NCBI GenBank assembly: GCA_037447655.1
Contig: JBBHKE010000906.1
Coordinates: 62,001-126,000, forward strand
Reading direction: 5' to 3'
DNA length: 64,000 bases
From: Zygnema cylindricum
Taxonomy: Eukaryota; Streptophyta; Zygnematophyceae; Zygnematales; Zygnemataceae
Below the pieces are notes generated by a model. It had not been told where the DNA came from. It saw only the letters and a program-made list of their open reading frames with translations, and did not search any database. The number at the start of each line of letters is the position of its first letter. Within the stretch, counting starts at the first letter, position 1. Both the position numbers and the translations under genes were made by a program. Shown here piece by piece: positions 47,307 to 57,270 of the stretch.

Positions 47307-48554
47307 GAATTTCCATCCATTTTTGCACTTTTGAACTACATTTCAGATTTCCTTGGAGATCTTAACATGGGTTTGATGTGGCGTTACAATATGGGGAGGG
47401 AGAACAGATTCGAGCTTTGATTGACAAGTACATCGAGAAATGCTGTAAACCTGCAAGGTGAAATAAAAATCGTGACTGGAAATGGGAAAGACTTGACTAA
47501 TGGTTTCCCCAAGTGACGTGACATACATGTGACGTGATGGGGACAATATAAGACGGCACCATGGTCATGGTAGGTTTTCTTATACTGAGAAAAGTTCCTC
47601 CATGGTTTGCCAAGTTCCAATAATTTCTAGTAACTTAGAAATTTGAAGGGTATTTACATGACAATTTATTTTGCAAGAACTCCCCCTTCTTTTTTTTTTT
47701 TGAGTTTTATGTCCTCTGGTTATTCATCTGTTACAGGGAGAGAAGAGCACATCAAAATAACCCTGAGTAGGCCCATGTATTGTTTTTGTTACTTCTTGAG
47801 TTAAGGCAGATAAACGTAAACGTGTATATTACCTTAAAAGCGAAAGAAGAAAAACTGCTCGCTGAAGAATGTCAAACCATATGCTCTTTTTTCATCTATG
47901 GTTATCATCCTCCTAGTAGAGTCGTGGGGAGAGTTAGAGGAGATTTCACAGGTTTATTTTGTCCTGTCCTGTCCTTGTCCCTCTATTTTGAGCCAAAGTG
48001 TTGCCCTCGATATGTGGTCATTTGCTCGAAATGACTGGTCTTTTTCTTTTTTAAACTTGCAATTTTCCTTTGTTATCTTTGTCAGGTGAAGATTCTTACA
48101 TTATACATGATGTTACCATTCAGTGTGACTAATCGTTTCAGTAATTTTCTCGTGAACCTTTTCTAATAAGTTTTTTTTATCGCGGATTACTTTATCATTT
48201 TTTGTATATGATTCACGGTGGAGTAATGGCAGTATCTTACTGATATTTCCGAATAAGTTATTTTTGTGTTGCTTCCGTACGGGTGAGAGCTTTATCCTGA
48301 TGTAGTCAATATCTTTGAAGGTCTCGGGTTAATTGTTTAATTCGATAAGTTAAAATATGAACATCTATTTGTTATTTGGTATTTTACGATTTCGGGCAAC
48401 AGTACATTGTAATTAGTTTGGACAGCACTGATCTCTTATCATACAATATTTTGTATGGACCAACTTAGGCTAAGAACCTTAAATTATCACATACGTGTCA
48501 ATATACAATATATATATATGGGCAATATTATTTCTGTGTCTATGTTATTTAGTC

Positions 48555-48850
48555 GTCTAAATCACGATGCACTCTTTAGGTCACATACTATTAACTGTTT
48601 AAAATGTAGTTTTTTTGTGGACAGCACTATTCTTCGTTTCAATACCATGTTATATATACTGCACATATACTATATATCATGTTTTTATATTATGTAATAC
48701 TGTCTAAATCACGGTGCACCGTTTAGGTCACATACTATTAACTGATTAAGATGTAGTTTTTTTGTGGACAGCACTATTCTTCGTTTCAATACCATACTAT
48801 ATATACTGCACATATACTATATATTATGTTTTTATACTATGTAATACTGT
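48555..48850. repeat. 147-bp tandem duplication next to GGGA array
   Basis: Two copies (48555-48701 and 48702-48848) differ at only about ten positions, for example GATGCACTCTTTAGG against GGTGCACCGTTTAGG. The second copy stops about 45 bp before the GGGA array. Confidence 0.92.
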
Positions 48851-48897
48851 TTGCAGCAATGATATTGCTGATAACCGTTTAATCCCCATCGCGAAAA

Positions 48898-49446
48898 GGG
48901 AGGGAGGGAGGGAGGGAGGGAGGGAGGGAGGGAGGGAGGGAGGGAGGGAGGGAGGGAGGGAGGGAGGGAGGGAGGGAGGGAGGGAGGGAGGGAGGGAGGG
49001 AGGGAGGGAGGGAGGGAGGGAGGGAGGGAGGGAGGGAGGGAGGGAGGGAGGGAGGGAGGGAGGGAGGGAGGGAGGGAGGGAGGGAGGGAGGGAGGGAGGG
49101 AGGGAGGGAGGGAGGGAGGGAGGGAGGGAGGGAGGGAGGGAGGGAGGGAGGGAGGGAGGGAGGGAGGGAGGGAGGGAGGGAGGGAGGGAGGGAGGGAGGG
49201 AGGGAGGGAGGGAGGGAGGGAGGGAGGGAGGGAGGGAGGGAGGGAGGGAGGGAGGGAGGGAGGGAGGGAGGGAGGGAGGGAGGGAGGGAGGGAGGGAGGG
49301 AGGGAGGGAGGGAGGGAGGGAGGGAGGGAGGGAGGGAGGGAGGGAGGGAGGGAGGGAGGGAGGGAGGGAGGGAGGGAGGGAGGGAGGGAGGGAGGGAGGG
49401 AGGGAGGGAGGGAGGGAGGGAGGGAGGGAGGGAGGGGGAGGGAGGG
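48898..49446. repeat. (GGGA)n microsatellite, about 137 units
   Basis: An almost perfect tetranucleotide array of 549 bp; the only irregularity is an extra G near 49435. All frames are open through it because the unit lacks stop codons; these are not genes. The guanine strand can form many G-quadruplexes. Confidence 0.98.
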
Positions 49447-52400
49447 TTTTAAACTTCATTTCTTTTTTTTTAATTTATTGATATGTTTAAATTTGTGGTA
49501 TGGTCTTTCGCCGTTCGATATTATCATTAGTTGATACTACCAGATTACTGGCAATATCAATAATCGATTATATCAACGAACTATGATGATCAATAATATC
49601 ATATTATCGTACGGAAGCCTGATGCAAGACACTCATATAACATGATTAATTCTAGTGAGGAAGCTCTGTTTAATTTCCTTTGGTCCAGTCTCGCATCTTT
49701 TTTTCCTTTGAGGTACCAGTTTTGAGAAGCTTCTGAGGGTTTCGAATGTCTTGAGATTTGCCTTCCTAACCGCCGATTGTGTATCATTTTTTAAAAGCTT
49801 TTGTCTTTTGCGAATTTGTTTAAGTGGTGATATACTTAGATTTACAAATGAAATTTATTTTAGGGTTTTCAAATGCAGGTCGTTGTGTTACAGAGTTCAA
49901 ATCTGTGAAAACAATTGGCACTATATGCGGTTACCTCATATATGGCTTATTTTTATTATGTCGTATAAAACTCATCAAGAAGTCATCTTGTATGTGGTAA
50001 TCACATATAGCGTTTCGAAACTTATTCGTACATTTGAACTATGTTGCTGTTCGGGTGTCAGTCAATTGGTTTGGAGTTTTGGAAAAGACAAATGCTCGAT
50101 GCTTGTTTAAATCTTTTCCATGGGAGAAAATGTATTTTTTTTTTTTTTTTGGAGGGAGAAAATTGGCACAAGATTTGTTGGCAAAAATGTTGTAATGTGT
50201 TTTAAAGATATTTTGCATGAGTAGCCATGGCTTTAGGCATATATATATATTTTTTGTATTATATTATATTTCATCATGTTATATTACATTCATATATTGT
50301 ATTATATTATATTATATATATTTATGTTTCTATTATATCATATTTTATTGTATTATATTATGTGTTGCATATTTATATCATATTATTTCATTATATTATA
50401 TAACAGTATTATATCATACTGTTAAATGTTATTTTCGATGTTTGGCCTAAAAGAAAAGTAGTCTGAAAAGTTAATAATGACAACAAAATTGGAAACTGTA
50501 GCACTGTTAACATCATTCCGTTCAAGTGTGTCTTTTATCGTTTTTTTTCCTAAAGTATTTTTTATTTTATAAATGTAATAAGAACTTGTAAACGAACCAG
50601 ATGACTCATCGAATCCTTATCCGGATGTATAGCTGAGACCTTAGTGAATGTATTCAAGATGACTCAAAGAAGTACTCAATGGAGTAAAATAAAATTGACA
50701 TGCCAATTCACTGTTTTTGCAAACACCAAATAAAAATTGCCAAGGGAACAAATTAGTTCTTTAGAGCCTTGTTATCGTCCTTAGACTAATGAGGACTAAT
50801 GGACGTCAAAGATCTCACTTACAGCTCTTAAATTCTAACTATTAACGTCACTGATGAGAATTTTTTCATTAAAACCGAGATCATCATCACTACAAAAAAA
50901 GTCGGCTTTGTCACAAAAACACGACAGTAAATCATCTGTGTATGTGGGAACTAAGGAATAAAAGCAAAGGCAAAACAAAACGGAAATGGGATTAAGAGAA
51001 GTAAAAATATTACGACCTGGTTGATTTTGGACTTTCAAAAATTACAGCTTAAAAAACAAAAAAACAATTAGTGGTACTGGTGCAATCTTACGATCAACAG
51101 GTAGAATTGAGAGAGGGGCGCCAGTATAATATCATTTAACCATAATATGATATACTGACAATACAGTCTAATATCACCCACATACAGGGGATCAATAACA
51201 ATGTGAGAAGTGATGACAAGTAAGAAAACAAAGATGGAAGGAAATAAAAAATTTGAATGAGGCTTAGACCTAGATTACGTGGCAGCTGATATGGCACAAC
51301 AAGCAAGAGTCGCTGATCTCATGTCTCCCACAAGTGACCAACAAGAGATATTTCCATCCTATATGAGCCCGACTTCTCGGTTGCTTTTCTTAGATATTTA
51401 ATTCTGTTGAGGTCTATTGTAGTGTTGGTTTAAGTGCATCTTAAGTGCGTCATTGTGCTTTTCTTTTTGGGTTTGAGTGCCTTTGTTTTCTGCGCCATTT
51501 TTATGTGTTCACGGGGCTTTTCTTTGTTTTTTTTTTCTTCCTTTTTAGCCCTGCTTCTAGCTCTTCAGTCTTGGCCAAGCCACCCCTTTTGTACCTTTGG
51601 CCACAAGATGGTTTACCATCGCGCTTTTTAGTTCAATTTGGTATATTTGACATCAATTCTTGCGCCCTTTGAGATACGACATGTTACCCATCTGAGATAT
51701 TTTCAATCTCTAAGTGCTTTACTTCTTGTCCCTTCAGCCTTATCTCTTTAGGAGCTGTAGTATGGACTTTCCTTTGCTAAATGTTTACTTAATCAAGAGC
51801 AGTAACCACAGAACCCATTTAACCGGTGAATCTACATGTAAACTGTTGTCCGTCAAAAATCGTCACTAAATTTTCAATAAATTTTCAGGAAATTTTCACT
51901 AAATCCTCACTAAGTTCTCACTAAAATGAGCCTGATCAAGCTTGTAGACTACGTTTTCATGATTTTACAAGAGACAAATGTTGTTAGTAAAACATTGCGC
52001 GTTCAAAACCTAGGACTTTTGTACTACCCATTTGTATCCTAGAATAGTGATTTTCTCCTTGTCCGTATTCACACAATTTCCCGTGGATACTTTACAAAGA
52101 TAACACTGTTTTTTAGGGTTTTTAGGGTTTTTATGAAAATTAGAAATTCATAAAGTTTTTGGGTCCATTGTGTAGATCTAGACTTGTCCTGCCACAAGTT
52201 GTACTAGTTTTCCCTCTTGTCTTAGTAGTTGTGACTCTCCTATCCTTAGTTGTACCTATTATCACTTTATGTACATCACCTAATGCAAAACATATCGTAG
52301 TTATGTCCCTTTTTAAGTTCGTGACAACTACCATCGATTTCTTAAAAGCTTACCAAGAAGATAGAAGATAGAATTATTTTTTTAGTTTTTTCCTATCTTT

Positions 52401-52967
52401 GACATAGATCAAAACATAGTTCAAATGGTATGTACTCAGATGGTTTACGATCGTGCGTTCTTAAAAGACTCTACCTTTTAGTTCAAATGTATGAAAACAA
52501 TTCGAAACACTATACGAGTGGTGTTCTTGTACTATACGAGTATTATACCCGGAAATCTATACAGTACATGTGGTACGAGAAAGTATATATTTCGTAGACG
52601 TCAACCAAACACGACCACACATCACATCATCAACAAGACAAATTGCCACCATTTCTCTCTCCCTCCTCCTTCCCTCCCTATCCGCCTCTTACCCTCTTCC
52701 CTCCTCCCTCCTCCCCTTTTCAAAGGAAGCCTTTGCCTCACTTGTACAGTTGGTCTCCCACACGCCATTTAAAAAGATATCATTCACAAGAAAACTGCAA
52801 AGGAAGGTGGATGGAAATGTGTAAAATAATAATTAACTCCTAGAACAGTTACCATCATTATCATTATCATTACCACTTCACTTTCATTTTTATCCACGAG
52901 GAAGCCAAAATAGGTGTACCTCCGATTTCGCTTCGTAGTTGATGTTGACTTGCTTCCCATACCGACT
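49447..52967. other. Intergenic, repeats only
   Basis: A foldback at 49918-50011, ATT-rich sequence at 50230-50420, and a short CT-rich run at 52655-52720. A 70-codon hydrophobic frame at 52159-52371 (VVLVFPLVLVVVTLLSLVVP) has no other support. No gene is claimed. Confidence 0.45.
49918..50011. repeat. Short foldback element
   Basis: CACTATATGCGGTTACCTCATATATGG at the left and TATGTGGTAATCACATATAGCG at the right are inverted relatives of the 47218 element. Confidence 0.55.
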
Positions 52968-53165
52968 CATATTGCCAAAACTCAAGTTAAAAATTATCTT
53001 CATGATTCCAAAACTCAAGTTAAAAACTTGCCTCATATTGCCAAAACTCAAGTTAAAAACTTGCCTCATATTGCCAAAACTCAAGTTAAAAACTTGCTTC
53101 ATATTGCCAAAACTCAAGTAAAGAACTTGCTTCATATTGCCAAAACTCAACTTGCAAACTTGCTT
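52968..53165. repeat. 33-bp minisatellite, six copies
   Basis: Unit CATATTGCCAAAACTCAAGT + TAAAAACTTGCCT. Because 33 is a multiple of three, frames stay open on both strands, giving an 11-residue peptide repeat either way. I see no other evidence of coding. Confidence 0.95.
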
Positions 53166-53599
53166 CCGATTGTAACCTTGAGACGAAAAATACATTAGGC
53201 TTTTTTCCTTAAGAACAAATTCATTCCGCTTCTCGCCAATAACAAAGCTTGAATTTGCCACTTGCTTCATCTACTTTAAAAGAACACATCTACTCTGTCT
53301 TGGTCACGTCGACTTAGTCCCTTCTCATTGAATTAGCCTCTTTCATTTACAACCAATGGTATGTATAGAAGATGACCATACAATGTTCCCAATACCCTTT
53401 TACACAACAACCATTGGTACTCATCAGTGGAAAGTTTGGACTCGATTCACTTACGGGCTTTGTGATCCACTCTTTCCTCCAAATCGTGCTCACTCGCGGT
53501 TTTTATCGCCGGCTTCATGAGTTCAAACAAGGAAGAGCTCCACATAACAACTAGACGCTCCTTCAACATTTCATAGAAGACCCAATCGTCTTTCTTCGA

Positions 53600-53645
53600 C
53601 CCACCATTGGTTTCCCTTCTCGGTTTTCCTTTTTTCGGTTTTCCT
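53600..53645. repeat. Duplicated copy of the VMA21 3' coding end
   Basis: The plus-strand phrase CGTCTTTCTTCGACCCACCA followed by TTGGTTTC (about 53588-53615) repeats the sequence at 53727-53754 (CGTCCTTCTTCGATCCACCA, CGGTTTC), which encodes the C-terminus of VMA21. It may be a partial duplication of the last exon. Confidence 0.6.
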
Positions 53646-53721
53646 TTTTTCCCCTTTTTTGGTAAAGACCATACCTGCCCCACAAAAAACAGTCGACGAG
53701 GCTAGAAAACTTCATAGGATA

Positions 53722-56530
53722 CTAATCGTCCTTCTTCGATCCACCATCGGTTTCACTTTTACTTTGGTTTTCGCTAACCACCAAGCTTGCCCTTGCTGCC
53801 GCGGCAAAGGCTGGATCGGGGTTTGGCTCGGCAGAGGTTGGAGGATCTCTTAACGCCATCCACACATATACGGCAATAACCGCATTAACCGAAATAACCG
53901 CCAATATTCCACTTAACAATGTGCGTGTCTGTGGCGTGATGTCACTGATAGCTGGCCCAGCCTCCGTTAATGACCATTTGTTAATGACAAAACGATTCAA
54001 AAGAGAAGCTTATCGTCATCAATCATTAGCATCATAAATAGTGTTTACGTCGCATGGACATGCTTCCTATCTCTACCGTCGAATCACAAGAGCAATGAAA
54101 CTGAATGAATGCTGACATTTTAATTTGAAACCAACAAAAGATCTTGATCCTTAACACACCTTGAAAAAACAAAATGAATCATAAAACTGAACTACTTGCT
54201 AGAGATCCAAATTTGACCAAAAGGTGAACATGAGAATTCCAAACTTTAATGCAGTACTTAGGAGTTGCACTTAGTCATCCACAACTTAGATTCACACAAG
54301 ACTTAAAAGCACACATCATCATTAGTGAAATAACCTTAATATTAGCAGTATACTTCGAAATCAAGCAGTAATCAGGCACAAGATTCCTGGACTCTTTTGT
54401 CAGAAGTGACATCTGTAACAAACACCTAACGTTACAGAAGGGACTGATTTCAAGAAAAAATGTACAAGCTACAAAATTTAAGGATCAAACCCAACGGAAA
54501 AACTCATAACCTCTTCACGAGACTGATTTGCACAATTTTAACTTATCACATACAAATTGAAATTCATATAAATTCTCATACCTAGGTCATCGCAAAAGTA
54601 ACATCCTACACACCCTCCCATGCATTCACAAAAACATTGCTCATGCATATCTGGACTGCTTCCTTAATGATATTATAAAATGATCATCAGGGCACGTTTT
54701 CAACCCCATATTCAAAAGACCAATTACAAAAATCACTCTCAAGTTAAAGAGAGAAACAACAACTGATCGCCCTTTCATTTGAAGGACAGTATGACTTGCT
54801 AAAAAATGGATGGTTTTGATATGACGATAAAAAAAAATCAGTAACTAGACTCAATGTGTTTAATCTATTCAATACATGAACGTAGAATTTTGCATTTTTA
54901 GTGCAATTCAGCAATCCTCCAAGCAAACCACCCCAGTTAAGGCTTACAGAAGGATGGTAAATCAATACAATTTCAGTTTTGTTACAAAATAATGGAAAAG
55001 GCAAAGGAAGATATGCCCTCAATCTAATGGCAACTTTTATTTTCATTGTCTTTTATAGGATATCCTCCCAAACCTTCGCCTACTTACAAACATCTCATCA
55101 TTTCACACCGCTAGTGTAAATGTGAAATTAGAATGTATGATGCTAATCTAGTTTTAAGGGGGCAGGGAGGATTGTAGTCCACTCTTAAATAGTGTTAATA
55201 ACACTATTTTATGATTTTTGGCCTAAGAAAGTCACGACCAAATTAGTGTCATTAACTCTAATGGCGATGGGCAATGTACCCTGCCCATTGCTATAAGTGT
55301 TCAACATTGTCCGGCCACACGAACGTACTTTTACTCACTATCCTGCACACTTTTCCAATTTTTTCATTGAGACATCATGATCGAACGGTAAGACCATTAC
55401 CTTTCTGATTACTTACCTCAATAGAAAAATCCATCGGTTGAACATAAAATAGACACTTTCAACAGCCCAAAAGATATTTAACACTAATAGGAAACAGTCT
55501 TACCTATTCTATCATGATGTCACAATTAAAAATCAGAAAAGTGTGTATGGTCCTGTGAAAAAGTTTTTTAACTGCTCGAAATAAATTCCACCAAAAGCAA
55601 TTTGCAGTGCAACTTCTCAGACTTGTCACTACTTCAAAAAACACCAAAGAAACCACACTAAAGAAAACCAAAAGAAAAACAATTAAAGAATACGTCACTG
55701 ACTTTTTTACCATCCCATCATAAGTCTTAAGAAAATATTATCATTCAAAACCGAATCCTCTATTATTGCATCCTCTTCCAAGGATTCAAAAACATTTATA
55801 ACACGTGCCATAATTTAGAGTTGGCATTTGCTTAATAAAAAAACAAACTCATAAGCTTTTTAGTAGGCACTTTGGGTTTCATTACTAGAATACAATTGTG
55901 AAAAATTGCTCCCTATGTGATTTCTCCCTCCCTCGCCCTCTCCCTCTCTCCCCCCCTCTCTTTCTCTCCCACCCCTACCTGTCTTCCCTTCTTTTCCTCT
56001 CCCTCTCTCTCTCTCTCTTCTCTCTCCCCCTGTCTCTTGCCCCCCATCATTCTCTAGGTCTCCCGTGCCCCCTAAAAAACCCTAAGAAAACCCCGAAAAA
56101 AATAACAGGGTTTTTGTTTTACAATCGAAGTGCATCACTTCCGGCAGGAATCTTCTGTCAGAGAAAAATGCATTTAAATTGTTTCAAACCTTCCCTCCTG
56201 TGAACAATTTTTAGAAGAAATTCTCGTATATTTCCACTATTTCAACAATAAAAAATGAAGCCCAAGCATTTGCACTACTTACAAGGGAGGGAGAATATTG
56301 GAGATAAACCCTTCTACTATTGCATTTAAAATAATTTAACAAGGAGTTTCTAGCAAAGATTTTTTACCAAGGAATTTTGTTGCTGTAACAGACTTAAAAA
56401 GCTTTTGCAGAAAAAGTAACGACTTACAAGGGAGAAGATTGGAGTTAAAGGCCCATAAAACCAACAAAGGAGCCATCCACATTAAAACTGACGTAAGAAT
56501 GAACCTCTGCAAAACTGCCACGACTCCCAT
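53722..56530 (-). CDS. VMA21: VMA21-like V-ATPase assembly factor
   Basis: Two minus-strand exons: 56530-56428 (34 codons plus one base, donor T|GTAAGT) and 53951-53722 (TAG stop), joined in phase 1 across a 2476-bp intron; 110 aa. Exon 1 starts MGVVAVLQRFILTSVLMWMA and makes the first membrane helix, ending NSNLLP; exon 2 continues SISDITPQTRTLLSGILAVI with the second helix (ISVNAVIAVYVWMAL), then a PDPAF motif and a hydrophilic tail. The last four residues are KKDD, a KKXX dilysine ER-retrieval signal like that of yeast Vma21. The family escorts assembly of the V0 sector of the vacuolar proton pump in the ER. The acceptor (GGCCAG) has a poor pyrimidine tract. The intron contains a MITE and a CT-rich run. 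Confidence 0.9.
55171..55280. repeat. Small MITE in VMA21 intron
   Basis: ATTGTAGTCCACTCTTAAATAGTGTT to AACTCTAATGGCGATGGGCAATGTAC; reverse-complement copy of the element at 38131 in LDL3 intron 2. A second MITE-like stretch (GCCCATTGCTATAAGTGTT ... TATTTAACACTAATAGG) follows at about 55284-55492. Confidence 0.8.
55921..56047. repeat. CT-rich tract in VMA21 intron
   Basis: CCCTCTC units on the plus strand, so purine-rich on the sense strand of VMA21, unlike the tracts in the other genes. Confidence 0.85.
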
Positions 56531-56970
56531 TCTTCCTCCTTCCCTTCCTTTCTTTTAGGATTTATGGAGATTCCAGAAAAAATCTATTCTCCTACAATAT
56601 ATTTTCAGAGACTCTACAATAAGTAAGAGAGATTCATACAGTCATTTGCAAAATGGTAACAAAAAAACAATTGCAGAATCATTGCAGAAAAATTTGCAAA
56701 GGATGAAAAATGTTAGAAAAAAAAAAAAAAAAACTGCTAAAAAATCCCTGCCTAGACTACAAGTGATTACTCTCTCTCATTGCTGCCTCCTCGACTGCCA
56801 AGTGACGTGATTGGCTAGTAAAAGTACTTAGAAAAACTTCAGTTTTACGTCTTACTATTGGTTTATTCTGCCAAGCAGCAGTTGCAAGGGAGAGGGTAGT
56901 TGCTTCACATTGCCCTAATAGCTGTTGCTGCAACAGCAATACCGTACACGAATGGTACAAAATAGTACAG

Positions 56971-57160
56971 TACACCGTGTATCGTTATTAGTGTTAATAT
57001 TTTTTTCGCCACTTAAAACATTTTTTATCCGTACACAATTGTCGGATTTTCAATTTAAAAGCGCCAATCGGAAGCTGAGAATGGTTACCTTTCAATCGCA
57101 AGTCGAACCAAAATCCGATTTTAGGTACGGAGAAAAGATGTTTTAAGAGGCTAAAAAAAC
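56971..57160. repeat. MITE, 15765 type, right end replaced by another copy
   Basis: TACACCGTGTATCGTTATTAGTGTTAAT at the left; CGCCACTTAAAACATTTTTTATCCGTACAC pairs with GGTACGGAGAAAAGATGTTTTAAG at the right. The expected right end is missing. Confidence 0.75.
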
Positions 57161-57162
57161 AC

Positions 57163-57270
57163 TACACCGCGAATCGCTATTAGCGTTAACAAGTATTTCG
57201 TGTTAAAAAACAATTAGTGTGATTAACGATGTACGGTTACGCCTTGAATCGCTATTAGCGTTAGTAACAA
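57163..57270. repeat. Two further MITE ends in direct orientation
   Basis: TACACCGCGAATCGCTATTAGCGTTAAC at 57163 and TACGCCTTGAATCGCTATTAGCGTTAGT at 57239 point the same way, showing serial insertion or duplication at one hot spot. Confidence 0.65.

Larger units (their letters stand above)
46071..48554. other. 3' flank of LDL3; repeats, no certain gene
   Basis: AATAAA at 46085-46090 lies just past the LDL3 stop. Possible extra LDL3 terminal exons follow good acceptors at 47738 and 48084, but neither is compelling. Includes the MITE at 46135, a GGGAAAGGGGA array and a foldback at 47218. Confidence 0.45.

Noticed and set aside
48762-49481. Long Gly-Arg-Glu and Pro-Ser frames across the GGGA array
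   Set aside because: The tetranucleotide has no stop in any frame; the frames are unavoidable and have no gene context.
52159-52371. Small hydrophobic membrane protein
   Set aside because: Only a Val/Leu-rich frame in TTG/GTT-rich DNA, without start context, splice sites or family resemblance.
52968-53165. CRISPR-like direct repeats
   Set aside because: Units are contiguous with no spacers; it is a minisatellite in a eukaryotic genome.
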